From NCBI GenBank assembly GCA_015183035.1, contig JACZZP010000015.1, forward strand, positions 620,001-684,000: DNA of 64,000 nt. Reading direction: 5' to 3'. The translations under genes and the position numbers were made by a program. This document shows, in pieces, positions 1 to 11,899 of this stretch. Numbering within the stretch: position 1 is the stretch's first letter; the number at the start of each line of letters is the position of its first letter. The notes below the pieces were generated by a model. It had not been told where the DNA came from, searched no databases, and saw only the letters and a list, made by a program, of their open reading frames with translations. This DNA is from Meloidogyne chitwoodi. Its lineage: Eukaryota > Nematoda > Chromadorea > Rhabditida > Meloidogynidae.

Positions 1-340
1 TACATAAGTGCTTATATAGTAAAAATTGTGGAGAGTGTTACTATATGTTGGATATTGGTAAAGGTGGAGTGTTACTATATAAGCCGGCAAGCTTATGATA
101 GTATAAAAGCCAGTCTAACAGTTAGTCAACGGGGGCACATACTAAGACATGGCTTAGTCCCTGTCCTCCGTCATCAGCGCCAAGACCAGTGACCGAAGTC
201 CTTCCGTCACTACCATTGTTACTATCTACTTTTGTTATAAAGCGCTGTCGCTAGCCTTTTAGTGAACCTTTGGGTTATAACGATGATCACATCGGTTTAT
301 TCAACAACAATTTCACTACCATAAACTACTTTTCCCTGAT
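1..340 (+). repeat. LTR-like retrotransposon fragment
   Basis: This stretch is visibly richer in G+C than everything around it and has no long reading frame. It carries a near-direct repeat of GAGTGTTACTATAT at about 33-47 and 74-88, then a TATA-like GTATAAAAGCC near 101-111 followed by a G+C-rich leader. That order (short repeats, TATA box, leader, A-rich end) fits a long terminal repeat of a nematode LTR element whose body lies outside the window, or a solo LTR. No matching second LTR, primer-binding site or polyprotein is visible, so the call rests on composition and layout only. Confidence 0.35.
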
Positions 341-551
341 TTAATTAATAATTTTATTGAAAAAGTAAGAAATTAGAAAAAAATAAAACTAATCAGATTT
401 TTAAAATTAATATGAGCAAAAAAATATAGAGAAGTGTGTCCACTAAAAGAAAAAAGGCAAAATATAATTTACAAAAACTAATTTAAAAGGCTATTATTAG
501 AGAAAAAATAAAATTGTTGAGATACTAATTTTTTTTAATTAATTTTTTTCG

Positions 552-3089
552 TCAATCAACATGAAGATTCTGATTTTTACGTCCATTACTTGTAGATGAA
601 GTTGATGGACTTTCTTTTGATTTTTTCCTAGCTACATTTCCAATTTGGAAGCAACTAATTTTTAAAAATTCACAAAATTGTCGGCAAATTAGAACACAAA
701 AAATTATAAGGCTAATATGGGCATAAATCTGAAAAAATAAATTTAAAAGAAAATGATAATAAAAAAAGTATTTTTCAATTATTTGCAATAATGTCCGCAA
801 GTTTTATCCGCAAATAATAATTTTATTTTTCTAAGGAAAATGATTTTGAAATCTGCGCTGCCTATCTATGCGAATTTCTATTGAGGGAAGATAGAAAAAG
901 AAGAGAATTGAAAATGTATAAAATGTTGCGGACAAAACTTGCGGAGTGAAAAATATCTAAAAAAACTAAACAGATATTTTTAAAAATAATTCAATCTAAA
1001 TTAAAAATATAATTACTCACAGTAGCAATCAACAGTAAAAGGTATTCGTCAACAATATAGTCATAGTACTAAAATTAAATAGTCTAATATATATTTACTA
1101 TTTAAAAAAATTAGCCCAACCTGATTCAATATCATAATAAAAGGACTCAAATAAATCCAATCCCAAACTTCTAATTCAGAACGACTCATATGAGCTATTA
1201 TCTATTTAATTAATTAATTTAAAATTAAACATAAGTATTATAAATTTAAAAATATATAGAATATAATTTCATTCTTTTTTTTTATTTTTTTAATATTTAA
1301 AGAAAAACTAACTAAACGATTAGTAGCTTTTGCTCCAATAGCACCAAAACAAAGACAAAGTAAAGTTATATTTTGATCATATACTCTTGAAGTTGATTTA
1401 CAATAAAGCATTATAAAAGGAATACAAACAGCAAGTAATGGACAAAGTGGACAAATTACTGAAGTATCCTTTAAAAAAAAATAATAATTAAAATTAAATA
1501 ATTAAAAAAAGTTTAAAAAATTACAGCTACAGTTGACCCATTTTTTCCAACTCCTTCATTAAAAATAACATTCATATAACCCAAAAATTGCCAAATTGCT
1601 CCAACAAGACATATAAGCATACAAATAATTTTTAATTGCCAACCAAAAATCTTTTAAAAAATAGTTTTTAATTTAAATAAAAAAAAATACTCTAATATTC
1701 CAAATATCAGAACCAACAATTGAAGTAAATAAAAGAATTCCAATAACGGTCATTTGTGCTTCAGTTACATCAAATCTGAAAATAATTTTTAAATTAAACA
1801 AAAATTTAAAAAAAAAAACTTTGAAAATTTAAGTTGTCCAGTACAATAAGTTGACCAATGTGCAGTGTAAAAAAGTGAAATAGAAAAGATCATAACAGTT
1901 AAAACTAAATGACGTTCAGTTCCTTTATAAATTTAAAATAGTTTACTAGTACTAAAAAAATTAACTAACCTAACTGCATTGCATAACAAACATTTAATGT
2001 CACAAAAACTAAATATAATTTTTGAGAAAAAAATTATAATATATTTTTAATTTCAAAAAAAACCTTGAGTCAAAGAATCACAACCGTGATCAAAAAGTTC
2101 TCCAAGAGGGGATGAAGATTGTGTTCTCCTTGCTTGTTTTCCGTCAGTAGCATCCAATGATTGATAAAGGAAAAGACCAACAGCTGCTTGGAAATATGCC
2201 CAAGACGGGGCCTAAATTTATATATATTAGAAAATAAATTAAAAAACCTGTTCTGTTGCTGAATAGCAAAAATGTGAAAGGATAAATACAGTGACAAGAT
2301 TTATTAACTAAAAAAGAAAAATAAAGTTAAAAATTAAATTGATTTTTCGCTGTTATGCTCCCAAAAGTCCGCAAGTTTTATCCGCAAATTTGTTCTAATT
2401 TAATTTTGGAGGTGTTGTGGTGAAAAATATGCTAATAAATAAATATATATTTCTAAAAAATAAACCCTAAGAGAAAAATAAATATTATTACTTGTGGATA
2501 AAACTTTCGTTTTTTGGGAGGATAACAGAAAAGTACCCATTTTTCTAAAATTAAAATATAAAATTATTATTACCAAACCAATCAGCGTTATTAAATTAGG
2601 CGCTAACCAAAGCGGATACCACTCCACAATATAATTCCAAAATCTAAAGAATTTTAAAATATAAAAATTATTATAAATTGCGACTTGCTCATGCAAAGCT
2701 GATCAAGCCATGATGAATCAATGGCAGAATAAACTAATTTTTAAAATTAAAAATATTTATAAAAATAATTAATTTACCATGTTCTCCCATCCTTACAAGC
2801 TGAGAATGTTTTAATTGACAATCATATTCAATATAATTGGCACACAAAGAAACAAAAAACCCAAAAAATCTCTTTAAAACAAGAAAAAAATAATAAAAAT
2901 ATTCAAAAAAACCTGAATAAAATTTCCTGAAATTTTAATTTTAACATCTCTTGGAGTAGTAGAACGCTGATTTCGTTGGCTACGCTGAATAATAGAATCT
3001 GGCAATGAAGAACGATATTTCGGCTGATAACGGTTGTGGTCATGTTGTTTATCTGCTGAGGTTTTTGCAGCACTTCGAGTCTGTGCCAT
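552..3089 (-). CDS. CEPT1: choline/ethanolamine phosphotransferase (CDP-alcohol phosphotransferase)
   Basis: The product transfers phosphocholine or phosphoethanolamine from CDP-alcohol to diacylglycerol, the last Kennedy-pathway step, in ER/nuclear membranes. Exon 1 (2913-3089) encodes a hydrophilic N-terminus beginning MAQTRSAAK. Later exons carry [14 protein letters not shown], the family's first membrane segment, and the full CDP-alcohol motif DG-x2-AR-x8-G-x3-D-x3-D (DGKQARR...GELFDHGCD, about 2075-2150). FDVTEAQM (near 1780) and several hydrophobic helices follow. The last exon (552-730) encodes a helix and a Ser-rich tail ending NLHVD. At least ten short introns are needed, and reading phases agree at the junctions checked. 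Two introns (731-1022 and about 2310-2563) hold foldback repeats. The gene is last in a minus-strand row, 633 bases downstream of the LanC-like gene. Choline versus ethanolamine preference cannot be read from the sequence. Confidence 0.93.
793..945. repeat. foldback (MITE-like) element in a CEPT intron
   Basis: The left arm (793-813, GTCCGCAAGTTTTATCCGCAA) reappears inverted at 925-945 with one or two changes, enclosing about 110 bases without coding potential. The element lies wholly inside the last CEPT intron (731-1022). The same arm sequence occurs in a second CEPT intron. Confidence 0.75.
2343..2532. repeat. second foldback element, same arm family, in a CEPT intron
   Basis: The left arm (about 2343-2390) contains CTGTTATGCTCCCAAAAG joined to TCCGCAAGTTTTATCCGCAA. 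The right arm (about 2491-2532) is its imperfect inverse. Arm identity to the 793-945 element shows a dispersed family; another half-site lies near 22165-22195. The element sits in the intron between the LITLIGL exon and the exon starting LINLVTV. Confidence 0.7.
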
Positions 3090-3722
3090 TAATTAATTTT
3101 TTCTAATAAATATAAAGGACTAAAAAAGAAGAAAAAAAATTTAGTAAAAAAGCGGAAAAAATTAATTAATTATAATCCTTTTTCCTTAACACTTTTTTTA
3201 TTTATTAAATAACAAAAATGTGTTTTTGAAAAAAAATATTTTTTAGATAAGAGATGAATAATCTCTTAAAAATTCTTAAATTTGTAAATAAAAACAATTT
3301 AAAGTCTAAACCATTTATTTATTTGATTAGAAATAAAAAAAATCAAAATAAAATAATAAAAGAATTATATCAGTCATATCATTTTAGTGTTCTATAACAC
3401 CCTTTTCTATTATTTTTTTGTCTCTAAATGTCACCCCAGAAACACATATTCATTTATTTGTGTTCTCTAGCAGGAAAAACGCTTGAAATTAAATATAATT
3501 TTTTAAGCTATTTATTTGGCTGAGAGTTTTCTTTTTTTAAATTAAAAAATAGTTTGAAGACACAAGACAAATTTTTGATAATTAAAATTTTAAATAATTT
3601 TATCTTTGACGACAAAATTGAGTTCTAAAAAATTAGAACATAAATGAACGAATAATTTTTTTTTAAATTAATAATAAGCCTATAATTAAATTAAAATTTG
3701 AATAATGAGATTCTTTTTTCTT
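3090..3722. other. intergenic, LanC-like to CEPT
   Basis: A+T-rich spacer between two minus-strand genes with no convincing reading frame. It should contain the 3' UTR of the LanC-like gene and the 5' region of CEPT. No repeat arms or RNA gene were recognised. Confidence 0.6.
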
Positions 3723-5377
3723 TTAATTTTTAAAATTTAATGGAAGCAATGGAAATTGTGATTTTGTTGGTTTAATCAAATCAACGAGGAAACATAATGA
3801 TCCCGCCCATCCCTCAAATAAACTCCAAGGACTGTCAGGAGTACGAGCTGAATTCTTTAAAAATAAAAAATTAAATATACCTAATAATAAAAAAGAACAA
3901 ACTTTGAAGTTTTCGCTCATCATAATTAAAGCAAAAATCTTTGCTTTGTCTAACCATTCATTTTCATTTGTTTGCCTGTATAACAATAAAAACGCATATC
4001 CACTCCCAGCTACTCCATGACAAATTCCTGGTCCCTTACGGAGAATTCCCCTTTCCCAGATCAGTTGTGCACAGCGAATAGCTGCCTTAAAATTTTAAAA
4101 AATATTTTTCAAAAAATATTATTTAAATAAACCTGCAAATATTTGGCATCGTTAAAAATTAAATGTGCAGCCAAAAGCATGTGCAAAGCACCAGTCGCTC
4201 CATGGCACCAATGAATAAGTTCTTCCGTTTTGCCTAATAAGAAATCATAAAATCAAAAAAAACTATTCTCTCACAAATTCTATCTGTTCCAGAAGGAAAA
4301 TTTCCATCTTGCAATTGAACACTTAAATACCAATCCACCGACTGTTTGACTACTGTTTTGGATGAATCATCAAGAAGTTCCCAAAAACTTTAAACAATTT
4401 AAAAGGTTATTTTAAAAACAAAAATTGACCATAAGAGAAGTTGAAGAATTCCAGAAACTCCATGTGCAGCACCTAAATATTCATCTCCATGCCATTGGTA
4501 CATTAGAGGTGAAGAGGAACGATGCTTTTGAGAATAAGAAAGACCAGATTGAATTATAGAATTTATTACAGAGCGAATTTCATCGTTAGATAAAACTTCA
4601 AGGCTTTTCTCCTTTCTATAAAATGGTAAAAAAGTTTCAAGTAAAGTCACAAAAATGAAAAAACCTTATAATCAAAAGTGAAGCCAAAAAGCCAGCACGT
4701 CCATTAAGAATCTCATCATCACCAATTTTTTGATATCCAGGTTGCAAAACGAGCCCAAGCATTTTTCTAATTTTGGTAGTAAAAGATGACAAGTCAATTT
4801 CATCTGCAAGTAATTGAATTGTGTAAAAACCTAATGTTCCAGTGAGGTAACGACATTCGTGTGTTTTTGACACTTTCTGTAACAATAAAAAGAATTTTTA
4901 ATTAAAAAATTATTTGAAAACAAAAAAAAGATAAAATATTAAACCTTACAGGCAAAAGCTTTTGTTGTCTTTTCAGTATTGAAAGTGCTTGTTCCTTTAC
5001 CATATTTATTCCAATGTTTGATTTTGAGACACGCAACAGAGAATAAGCTATCCCGCTGGGACCAACATAAGGACCATCTTAAAGTTAAAAAATATGTTTT
5101 CGAAAGTTAAAAAAAAACCATCGCAATACTCGTCTTCTAAAATCTTTCTATTTGCGAGCTGTTCCGCAACAGATTGTATGTTTGAAATAAGCCATTCTTT
5201 GGTTACTAATTTTGAAGAAGCATTAATTGAATCATTAATAAATGGATTAGAAAAGTAACGAGAAGTTCGTTTATGAAGCAAAAAATCCATTTTTATTAAA
5301 TTTTTTGTAATTAGATTATCAACTGTAGAATTAATTTTATCGTCAATAAAACAATCAAAACAAAAACAGCATGGCAT
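3723..5377 (-). CDS. LANCL: LanC-like protein (LANCL family)
   Basis: Eukaryotic LanC-like proteins are zinc- and glutathione-binding alpha/alpha-barrel proteins related to bacterial lanthionine cyclases; some add glutathione to dehydroamino acids. Visible landmarks, in order, are GPYVGPSGIAYSLL, YLTGTLGFYT, a GRAGFLASLL repeat, GAAHGVSGILQLLL (4440-4490), WCHGATGALH (4190-4225), GPGICHGVAGSGYAF (about 3990-4035) and C-terminal WSLFEGWAGSLCFLVDL. The Cys of WCHG and the Cys-His of ICHG are the expected zinc ligands, so the site looks intact. The start is an ATG at 5377, giving a Cys-rich first stretch MPCCFCFDC that is unusual and might be lipidated. Seven or so short introns are needed. POLD2 ends only 207 bases upstream on the same strand. 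Confidence 0.92.
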
Positions 5378-5584
5378 TAATAATAAAATTAAATTCCCCG
5401 TAAAATCGCGGAGATCAATTTATTTACATAAATTGAAAATAATTAATAGGTAATAAAACTGTTAAATAACAAGTTTTTTTTAATGAGAGCGAATGAATTA
5501 ATATAAAAAGAATTTAATAAAAAATAAATAAAAAATAACAAAATAGCTGAGATCTCAACTAAAATAATAATTATTGTCTTCTTA

Positions 5585-7515
5585 TTAATTGAAATTATAA
5601 GCAAAAGTTTCTAGTGTTCGAAGATTGAGTATAGCAACTTCAAATGATTCACAAAATCGCGGAATAGTTAACAAAAGGCATCTAAAAATTTTAAAATTTA
5701 ATTTTTTATATTATTTTCTAACCTTTTTCCGTTATCATATTCAACAATTTTTTGTTCAAAATTTTTTTGATTCCCACAAAAATAAATATGAGGTAACTGC
5801 TCAAGAATTAGAGGATCTCTCTTAGCAAAAGGAAAACCAGAAAGAGAATCAGGAACAGTTGGAAATAAATTACTCATATTTAATGTTCGTTCCATTCTTT
5901 CTATATCACTTGTAGTAGTTGTTAATCTTGCCAAATCGTTTAAGTTCTGGCCTGTAATTTTAAAATTATAAAAAAAAATTAGAGTAAATTTAAAAAAAGT
6001 TTAGGTCTCAAAAATCAAGATTAGTACAGCATTCATAGCAAACTTATTGTAAAAATTAGTTTTAATAATTCAAAAAATAATAAAAAGTAAATATTATAAC
6101 CTGAAGTTCCAACAAATAAAAGACCTCCCAAAGAAAAGCGGTAAGGATTTGTTACTGTTTGAAACGTCAAATTGCATTTTTTTCCATCAATTCCAGCAAA
6201 AACATCTTTGGGAATAGGCTGTTGAGGAATAAAACATTGTGTAGGATCATTTGCACCAGGCATTACATCAACTGACAATTTTTGCTGAAATTTTTAAAAA
6301 ATAAAAGTATGAGATTTAAAGTGAAAAAAAGTAGTTACAAATTCTTAAGTTATAAAAACTCAAAATTTGAACAACAAATTAAATTTAAATTAAAATTTAA
6401 TAAAAACCTAGAGATCTACTCACCAATAGATGGCAAAGAAAATCGTCAAATTGTGCAAGGCAAATATTATTAACTTCATATTCTTGACCAATCGCAGCTA
6501 CCTTTTGCCTTTCAATTTCCTAATTTTAAACTAATTAATTAAACAGGAAATATTATTAAATTAAAACAAACAATTGTATTTAATTTGGCAAAATCTCCTG
6601 CAATAACAAGTCGGACAAGATTTTCTACAATGTGATCACTCTAAAGTTAAAATAAAGTTTAAAAAAGAAGAAAAATATTTAAAAACGTTATTGTAAGATG
6701 GAAGAGTCAATTCTTTGTTTACCCATTTTTGAAATGAGTCCAAAGCTTGAATTGTTTTTGCATAATTTTTTGAGCTTCCATCCAAAGAAATACCAGAAAT
6801 AAAAGCAATAAAACTAAAATTTAGAAAAAAAATAACAAAACCCAAAAAATCCTACAAATCTTTTTCAATAATTGGCCAAGGAAGTTGATAAGGAGATTCA
6901 GGAAGAATAACCATTTCTACATGAAAAGTATCATCCATTCTTTCTTGATTGCCATAAACTCCAATTACATCGCCTGTTACAAGCAAATGTTTGTCAATAT
7001 TTCCAACTAGTTTAATCAACTAAATGTCAAAAATTAAAAATCTTTTTTCATCAATTATGTTAAAAATTCACCGAAAATGTAAAATTTAAAAATAACCTGC
7101 TGATTGTTTTCAAGTTCAAGCAAATCATTTTCATCAACCAAATTATCAGAAGCATTTTTTGTATATTTAAGTTTTAAATTAGAATCATCAGCAAATTCAT
7201 AAAGTACACTTTGACGAAATTTCATTTTTTTGAAAATAACTCCAATGAGGAAAACATCAATGTTTGATTTTTGATAATCAATTGTTGTGTTAGTTAAGTT
7301 GTCAATGCCTTAAATTTAGAATAAAAAATTTAAAGAAAAATTAATATACCAAGAATTTCTCTAGCATTTTTAATTATCCGTTCTTGTAATTGTTCAACCC
7401 TTGATCTGTAAAAATAGAAAAACTGCCGAATCTGGAATTTGTTACAGTCATCTTTTCCAAGCCTATATCTGTTTGACTCATTTTTATAAATCAAATCAAA
7501 TTTATTATCACTCAT
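5585..7515 (-). CDS. POLD2: DNA polymerase delta small (B) subunit
   Basis: The B subunit holds the catalytic subunit and other accessory subunits of polymerase delta, using an OB fold and an inactive calcineurin-like phosphoesterase fold; it acts in the nucleus. The gene starts with an ATG at 7515 ([10 protein letters not shown]). An N-terminal OB-type part contains [13 protein letters not shown] (near 6960-6990). The phosphoesterase part contains [10 protein letters not shown], then [12 protein letters not shown] (near 6235-6280), [14 protein letters not shown] and [13 protein letters not shown] (near 5770-5815), all in the family order. The C-terminus ends FAYNFN at 5585, in the position of the final NLRSLE segment of other POLD2 proteins. 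Exons are split by short introns. It lies 337 bases downstream of acyl-CoA oxidase and 207 bases upstream of the LanC-like gene, all on one strand. Confidence 0.93.
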
Positions 7516-7852
7516 TAATATAAATATTTATTTATTATCTTCTAAAAAATAAAATCAATGTTGGTGCGATTGGGACGGACACCAAATAGAGTAAAAAATT
7601 AAAAGAAAAATTTTTTTAAAAATTTAAAAGATTTTTGTAATAAGACTCGATTTGTGGGGACATTTCCACTTAGTCGCAAGCAAGTTAGTTGCGAGACCAC
7701 TAAGTCGCAACCATATAATACGCTTTACATGCAGATTTTTCCGGATACCAAATCCGGAATAAAAATTTAAATCAAAAGATATCAAGTTATTTGACATTTA
7801 TATAAATAATTAATCAAAATACATATTAAATTACTATATTTAAAATTTTCTC
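7516..7852. other. spacer with CACTTAGTCGCAA direct repeat
   Basis: The 337-base gap between POLD2 and the acyl-CoA oxidase stop holds CCACTTAGTCGCAA (about 7666-7679) and CCACTAAGTCGCAA (about 7696-7709), plus two CCGGA sites flanking ACCAAA near 7741-7757. These may be repeat remnants. No gene is visible. Confidence 0.5.
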
Positions 7853-10800
7853 CTATAATTTACTCATTTCTTCTCTTTTTCTTCTTGCTTCGCGCATTGC
7901 ACTGCCTAAATATTTTTCATGGAATGGTAAAACCTGAAAAATTAAATTTGACACTAGTAAGTCTCCTGGAATTTGTCTTCCGGTCTCCTCTATCAATCTT
8001 AATTTTTTAATTAAAATTTTTGTTCAAACTAACATCATTCTCATTTAAAGGTGATTTACTTGCCCATTCAAACAAATTTTCATAAACTTTTCCATCTTTT
8101 CTACCAAGAACAGAACGTAATTCTCTGTCTGTAAAATCAAAAGAGTCTACGAGTGCAACAGAATTTGTGCGAATTTTTTCCAAACTATCTGACATTTTTT
8201 TACGAATAATATTCATTTGTTGAGAAGAGAGAAAACCTTCCTTAATAAAAAATATTTTTAAAAAATGGTCAAATTTAAAAACGGTCAACCCCGCTGAAAT
8301 TAACCAATTTTAATTTTTTTAGTTTAATTAATTAATTTAAATAACATCAAACTTCGAGTAGACTAACAGCAGAATGTGCCAATTCATAACTAAGGTAAAG
8401 CCATAAAATGTCCTTCATAACTTCCTTAACTGCAAAATCTTCAATTTTTGGAATAGTTTCGATGAATATTCGTACCAAAAATGTTTGCGTATGGGCTTTA
8501 GAGGCCTAAAAATGAAAATAGAATTTTAGTAATTGAATTAATAATAAAAATATTTAAACTTGTTTTTTACTTGAGAAAGTTGTATTCCTGCCTCATTCCA
8601 AGCTTCCTCAGCTGTTCGACCTAATTTTTTCAGTTTTTGAATATAATCAAATGAAGATAAAATAAGAAAACGAGAATTATGTTCAAAAGCCTCCAAATAG
8701 TCCAAAACCTTAAAATGTTTTTTTATTGATTTGGTGTCAAAATGTCCTCATTCAAAATTAAAAAACAAAACAAACATTAGAATTTTGATTAATTCGACTG
8801 AAATTATTAGGTTTTCTAAAAATATAGCCACTAATTGGATTTTGCATTTTACGTTCATTTTCTTTAATTTTTTCAATATTATCTGTTACACATCTACATT
8901 CTGCTGCAATTTTCATTAACGATCTAGCTGTTTGTAAAAGCATTACAATATTTTCTCCTTCATAAGTTAAACCTTAAAAATGATAAAATTTATTTAAAAA
9001 ATAATTTTAATTTTATAATATTTTACTTCCAGCAACCATTGTATAAAGTGAAGGAAGACCACTAGCATCAGAATAGCCATGTCCTCCACAAGCAAGTCTG
9101 CATTGTTCTACTCCTCTGGTAATTTGCCAACTTGTTAATGCTTTTAGACCTGAGCCTAGACTGTGTAGATCAGCCAAAAGTGAAACCTAAACTTTGATTA
9201 ATTTTAAATATAAATTTTACAAAATTTAATTAGTGGACGTTTCAACGCAAGAATTAGAAATAAAATTAAATTAATTATTAGAAATATTTATTCCTACATC
9301 TCCAGCATTAATATCTCCAATAACAGTAAAATACAATTGATTAATATAAATCCCAGTAAATGCAATGGCAAAAACATGAGCGAGTACAGGGAAAAGCCGA
9401 TATTGCTGTGTTTTGTAATCCAAAACTTTTACTTCACCAGCACTAGAATGAAATAATATTTAATTTTTAGGTTTAAAATAAATTTAAAAAACTTTAATTT
9501 TAAAGCTTATTATAATAGTTAATAAAGTGGACGTTTCATTGCAAGTTTTATAATCCTCGAAAAAAACTTTTTAAAATAAAATTTAATGTACTATCGAATA
9601 TTAGAAATTATTTTAAGGTTCACGAAAAAAGGAAATTTATATAGTTGGCAATGAAATGGCCAAATATTAAATTTATCAATATTTCAAAAAATAACCCAGG
9701 TTTAATTTCTCCCTGCCGTCTAACACATGAATATCTAATGGCAATAGTAACTGCTTGAGCGAGATAAATTGCATGGCCATAAATCATCATTGAACGGACA
9801 TACCTAGAAAATTTAATAAATATTTTTTAATTTAAAAAAAAAACATCATTGAAGTATATCCAACTTTTGCATGCAATGGTGGCACATACTCTCCTGTAGG
9901 CAAAACTTTTGCATGTTTCATAAGCATATGTCTTCTAGGAATTCGATAATTATCAAATCGCAAAAAGCCGTTGTCGTTTGATGATGTTCCCAATTTTGGG
10001 CCAATATCGCCGAGAATTATACCTAATTTTTAAATTATAGAATACCAGCTCCAAAAGAAGCATTTTTAGAGAATAAGGGAACCCAGGAAACATTTCCAAG
10101 TTTTCAGGCACTAAAAGAGACTGTTCTGGTTTTAGCGATCAAAGTGCCTATCTTATGTTCATTCATGTGTATCTATATGACTGGTTTCGACTTTATTAAA
10201 GCATTTACGGATATGAAATTACCTTTCAAAGATTTATGTGTTTCAATATCACGTAGCTGTACCCAAAAAGGATGTGGCCCATAACATTTTCCTTTAGTCC
10301 ACAATTGGGCAATTACAACAGCATAATTAGCAGATTTCCCCAAAGTTCCAGGCCACCATTTTGTTGCAGTAATTGTGGGAGTATGTAAAATAAATTGTTC
10401 TGTTGATGGGTCATATATTGCAGTTGTTTCTAATGCACGCAAATTTGTACCTTTAAAAAAATAAAAATTTAATTTAAAGTTTTTTACCATGTCCCATTTC
10501 AGTTTGAGCATAAGTTGCAATCAATTCTCTATTTAATAGTTTTGGAAGCCATTCACCTGCTTGCTCATCGTCACAATTATTCATCATTGCAGGAACTGCC
10601 ATTATTAAGTGTAAATGAAAGGGAGAACCATTAAAGCCACATATTAGGCTGAAATAAAAATAAATTTTTAAAACTTAATTGTAAAAAGTTGTAAAAACAT
10701 AATTGTAAAACTTATTTGTAAAAACTTAATTGTAAAAACTAATTTTTAAAACTTAATTGTAAAAAGTTGTAAAAACATAATTGTAAAAACTTACCTATTA

Positions 10801-11158
10801 AAATAAAATTGTTCTTCTGGTTTAAAAATATCAATAACATTCTCTGCATGTTTTGCCATTGCTACTGACTTTAAAAATATTATTATTTTAATTACAAATA
10901 TTTAAAATATTATTTAAAATCTACCAATCTTGCTACATCTTCCATTTGCTCCATTCGATTCATAAAAACCTCTGGAATTTTTGGACTTAATTCTGCACCC
11001 TGTGCTTCAACATAAGAAACAATTTCTCGTCTTCTTTTTAATTCGCCTTGCCAAAAAAAATTTCCAAGTTTGAAAGGGTCAAATGTTGCTTTAATTCTTT
11101 CTTCAGCCAAATCTGGATTTACATTTATTAAATCAACTTTCTCATCTTTAATAATCAT
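7853..11158 (-). CDS. acox: peroxisomal acyl-CoA oxidase
   Basis: This flavoenzyme catalyses the first, oxygen-reducing step of peroxisomal beta-oxidation; in nematodes it also shortens ascaroside side chains. The start is an ATG at 11158, and the first exon has the family N-terminus (ERIKATFDP). Further landmarks are [10 protein letters not shown] running into [10 protein letters not shown] (about 10425-10525), [37 protein letters not shown] (near 9060-9110) and [19 protein letters not shown]. The last exon ends Ser-Lys-Leu-stop (7853-7864), a canonical PTS1 peroxisomal import signal. About ten introns are required, some holding repeats (9530-9662 and 10663-10790). The length is normal for the family, and no broken exon was seen in the parts read. 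It lies upstream of POLD2 on the same strand. Confidence 0.94.
9530..9662. repeat. foldback repeat in acyl-CoA oxidase intron
   Basis: GTGGACGTTTCATTGCAAG (about 9529-9547) faces an inverted relative, GGCAATGAAATGGCC (about 9642-9656), across roughly 100 A+T-rich bases. A partial direct copy, GTGGACGTTTCAACGCAAG, lies in the preceding intron near 9233. A related end, inverted, lies near 15920-15940. Confidence 0.55.
10663..10790. repeat. 78-bp direct duplication in an intron
   Basis: A unit starting AATTTTTAAAACTTAATTG occurs at 10663 and again at 10741, with about 48 bases nearly identical. It is built from shorter TTGTAAAAA sub-units. It is confined to an acyl-CoA oxidase intron and is consistent with local slippage. 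Confidence 0.7.
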
Positions 11159-11899
11159 ATTTTATTTTAAAAAGAACAAAATCGAAGATAGCGTTTATTT
11201 TCTTGTGTTTTTTTATTTCTCTACAATGTCAGTCCATATTTTTATCGGTTAGTAATGAATGTATAGAGAATCGATTGTACAACAAAAATAGTAACCTTGA
11301 ATTTTGTATTTTTGAGTAAAATTTGCGATAATTAAATACTAAAACAGTTATGATTAAAAATAAAAATATCACATAAAATTTTTTTTTTAATTATTTATTA
11401 ACTACAAAAAAACCTAATAAAGGATTAAAAATATAGAAAAATCAGGCGTGGACGTGGATAATATCCGCGGATACAAATTTTTTAAAAATCAGACAGACAC
11501 GATCAGATAGGATATTTATGAGGTCAAATAGCGAGAATAAATAGAAGATATATACAGAATCTACTTAATATATTTTAATACATATTTTTCACATTTATTT
11601 AGATTATTTATTTTTATTATATTAGCGTTTTTGATTCTCATATATTATAATAAGACTTGTTGAATTTCTCACCTGAATTGTTCAACACTTCTCTATTATT
11701 GTCTTCTTTTAATTTGCTCGCCTTCTTTAAAGTAATTTATAGAGTTAATTTTTCTTCGAATATTTAATATTAATCCAAATTTATTTATTTAAGTTTATTT
11801 CTTTTAATTTAATTGCTTCTAATGTTATAGACAAGAATTAAAAAATATTTTTATCACAAAATTAAATACATAAAATTACATTATTTGTTTTTTAAATAT
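11159..11899. other. intergenic, K+ channel to acyl-CoA oxidase
   Basis: A+T-rich spacer of 741 bases between two minus-strand genes. A short G+C-richer patch near 11445-11475 includes GATAATATCCGCGGATA, a small near-palindrome. No gene was recognised. Confidence 0.5.
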
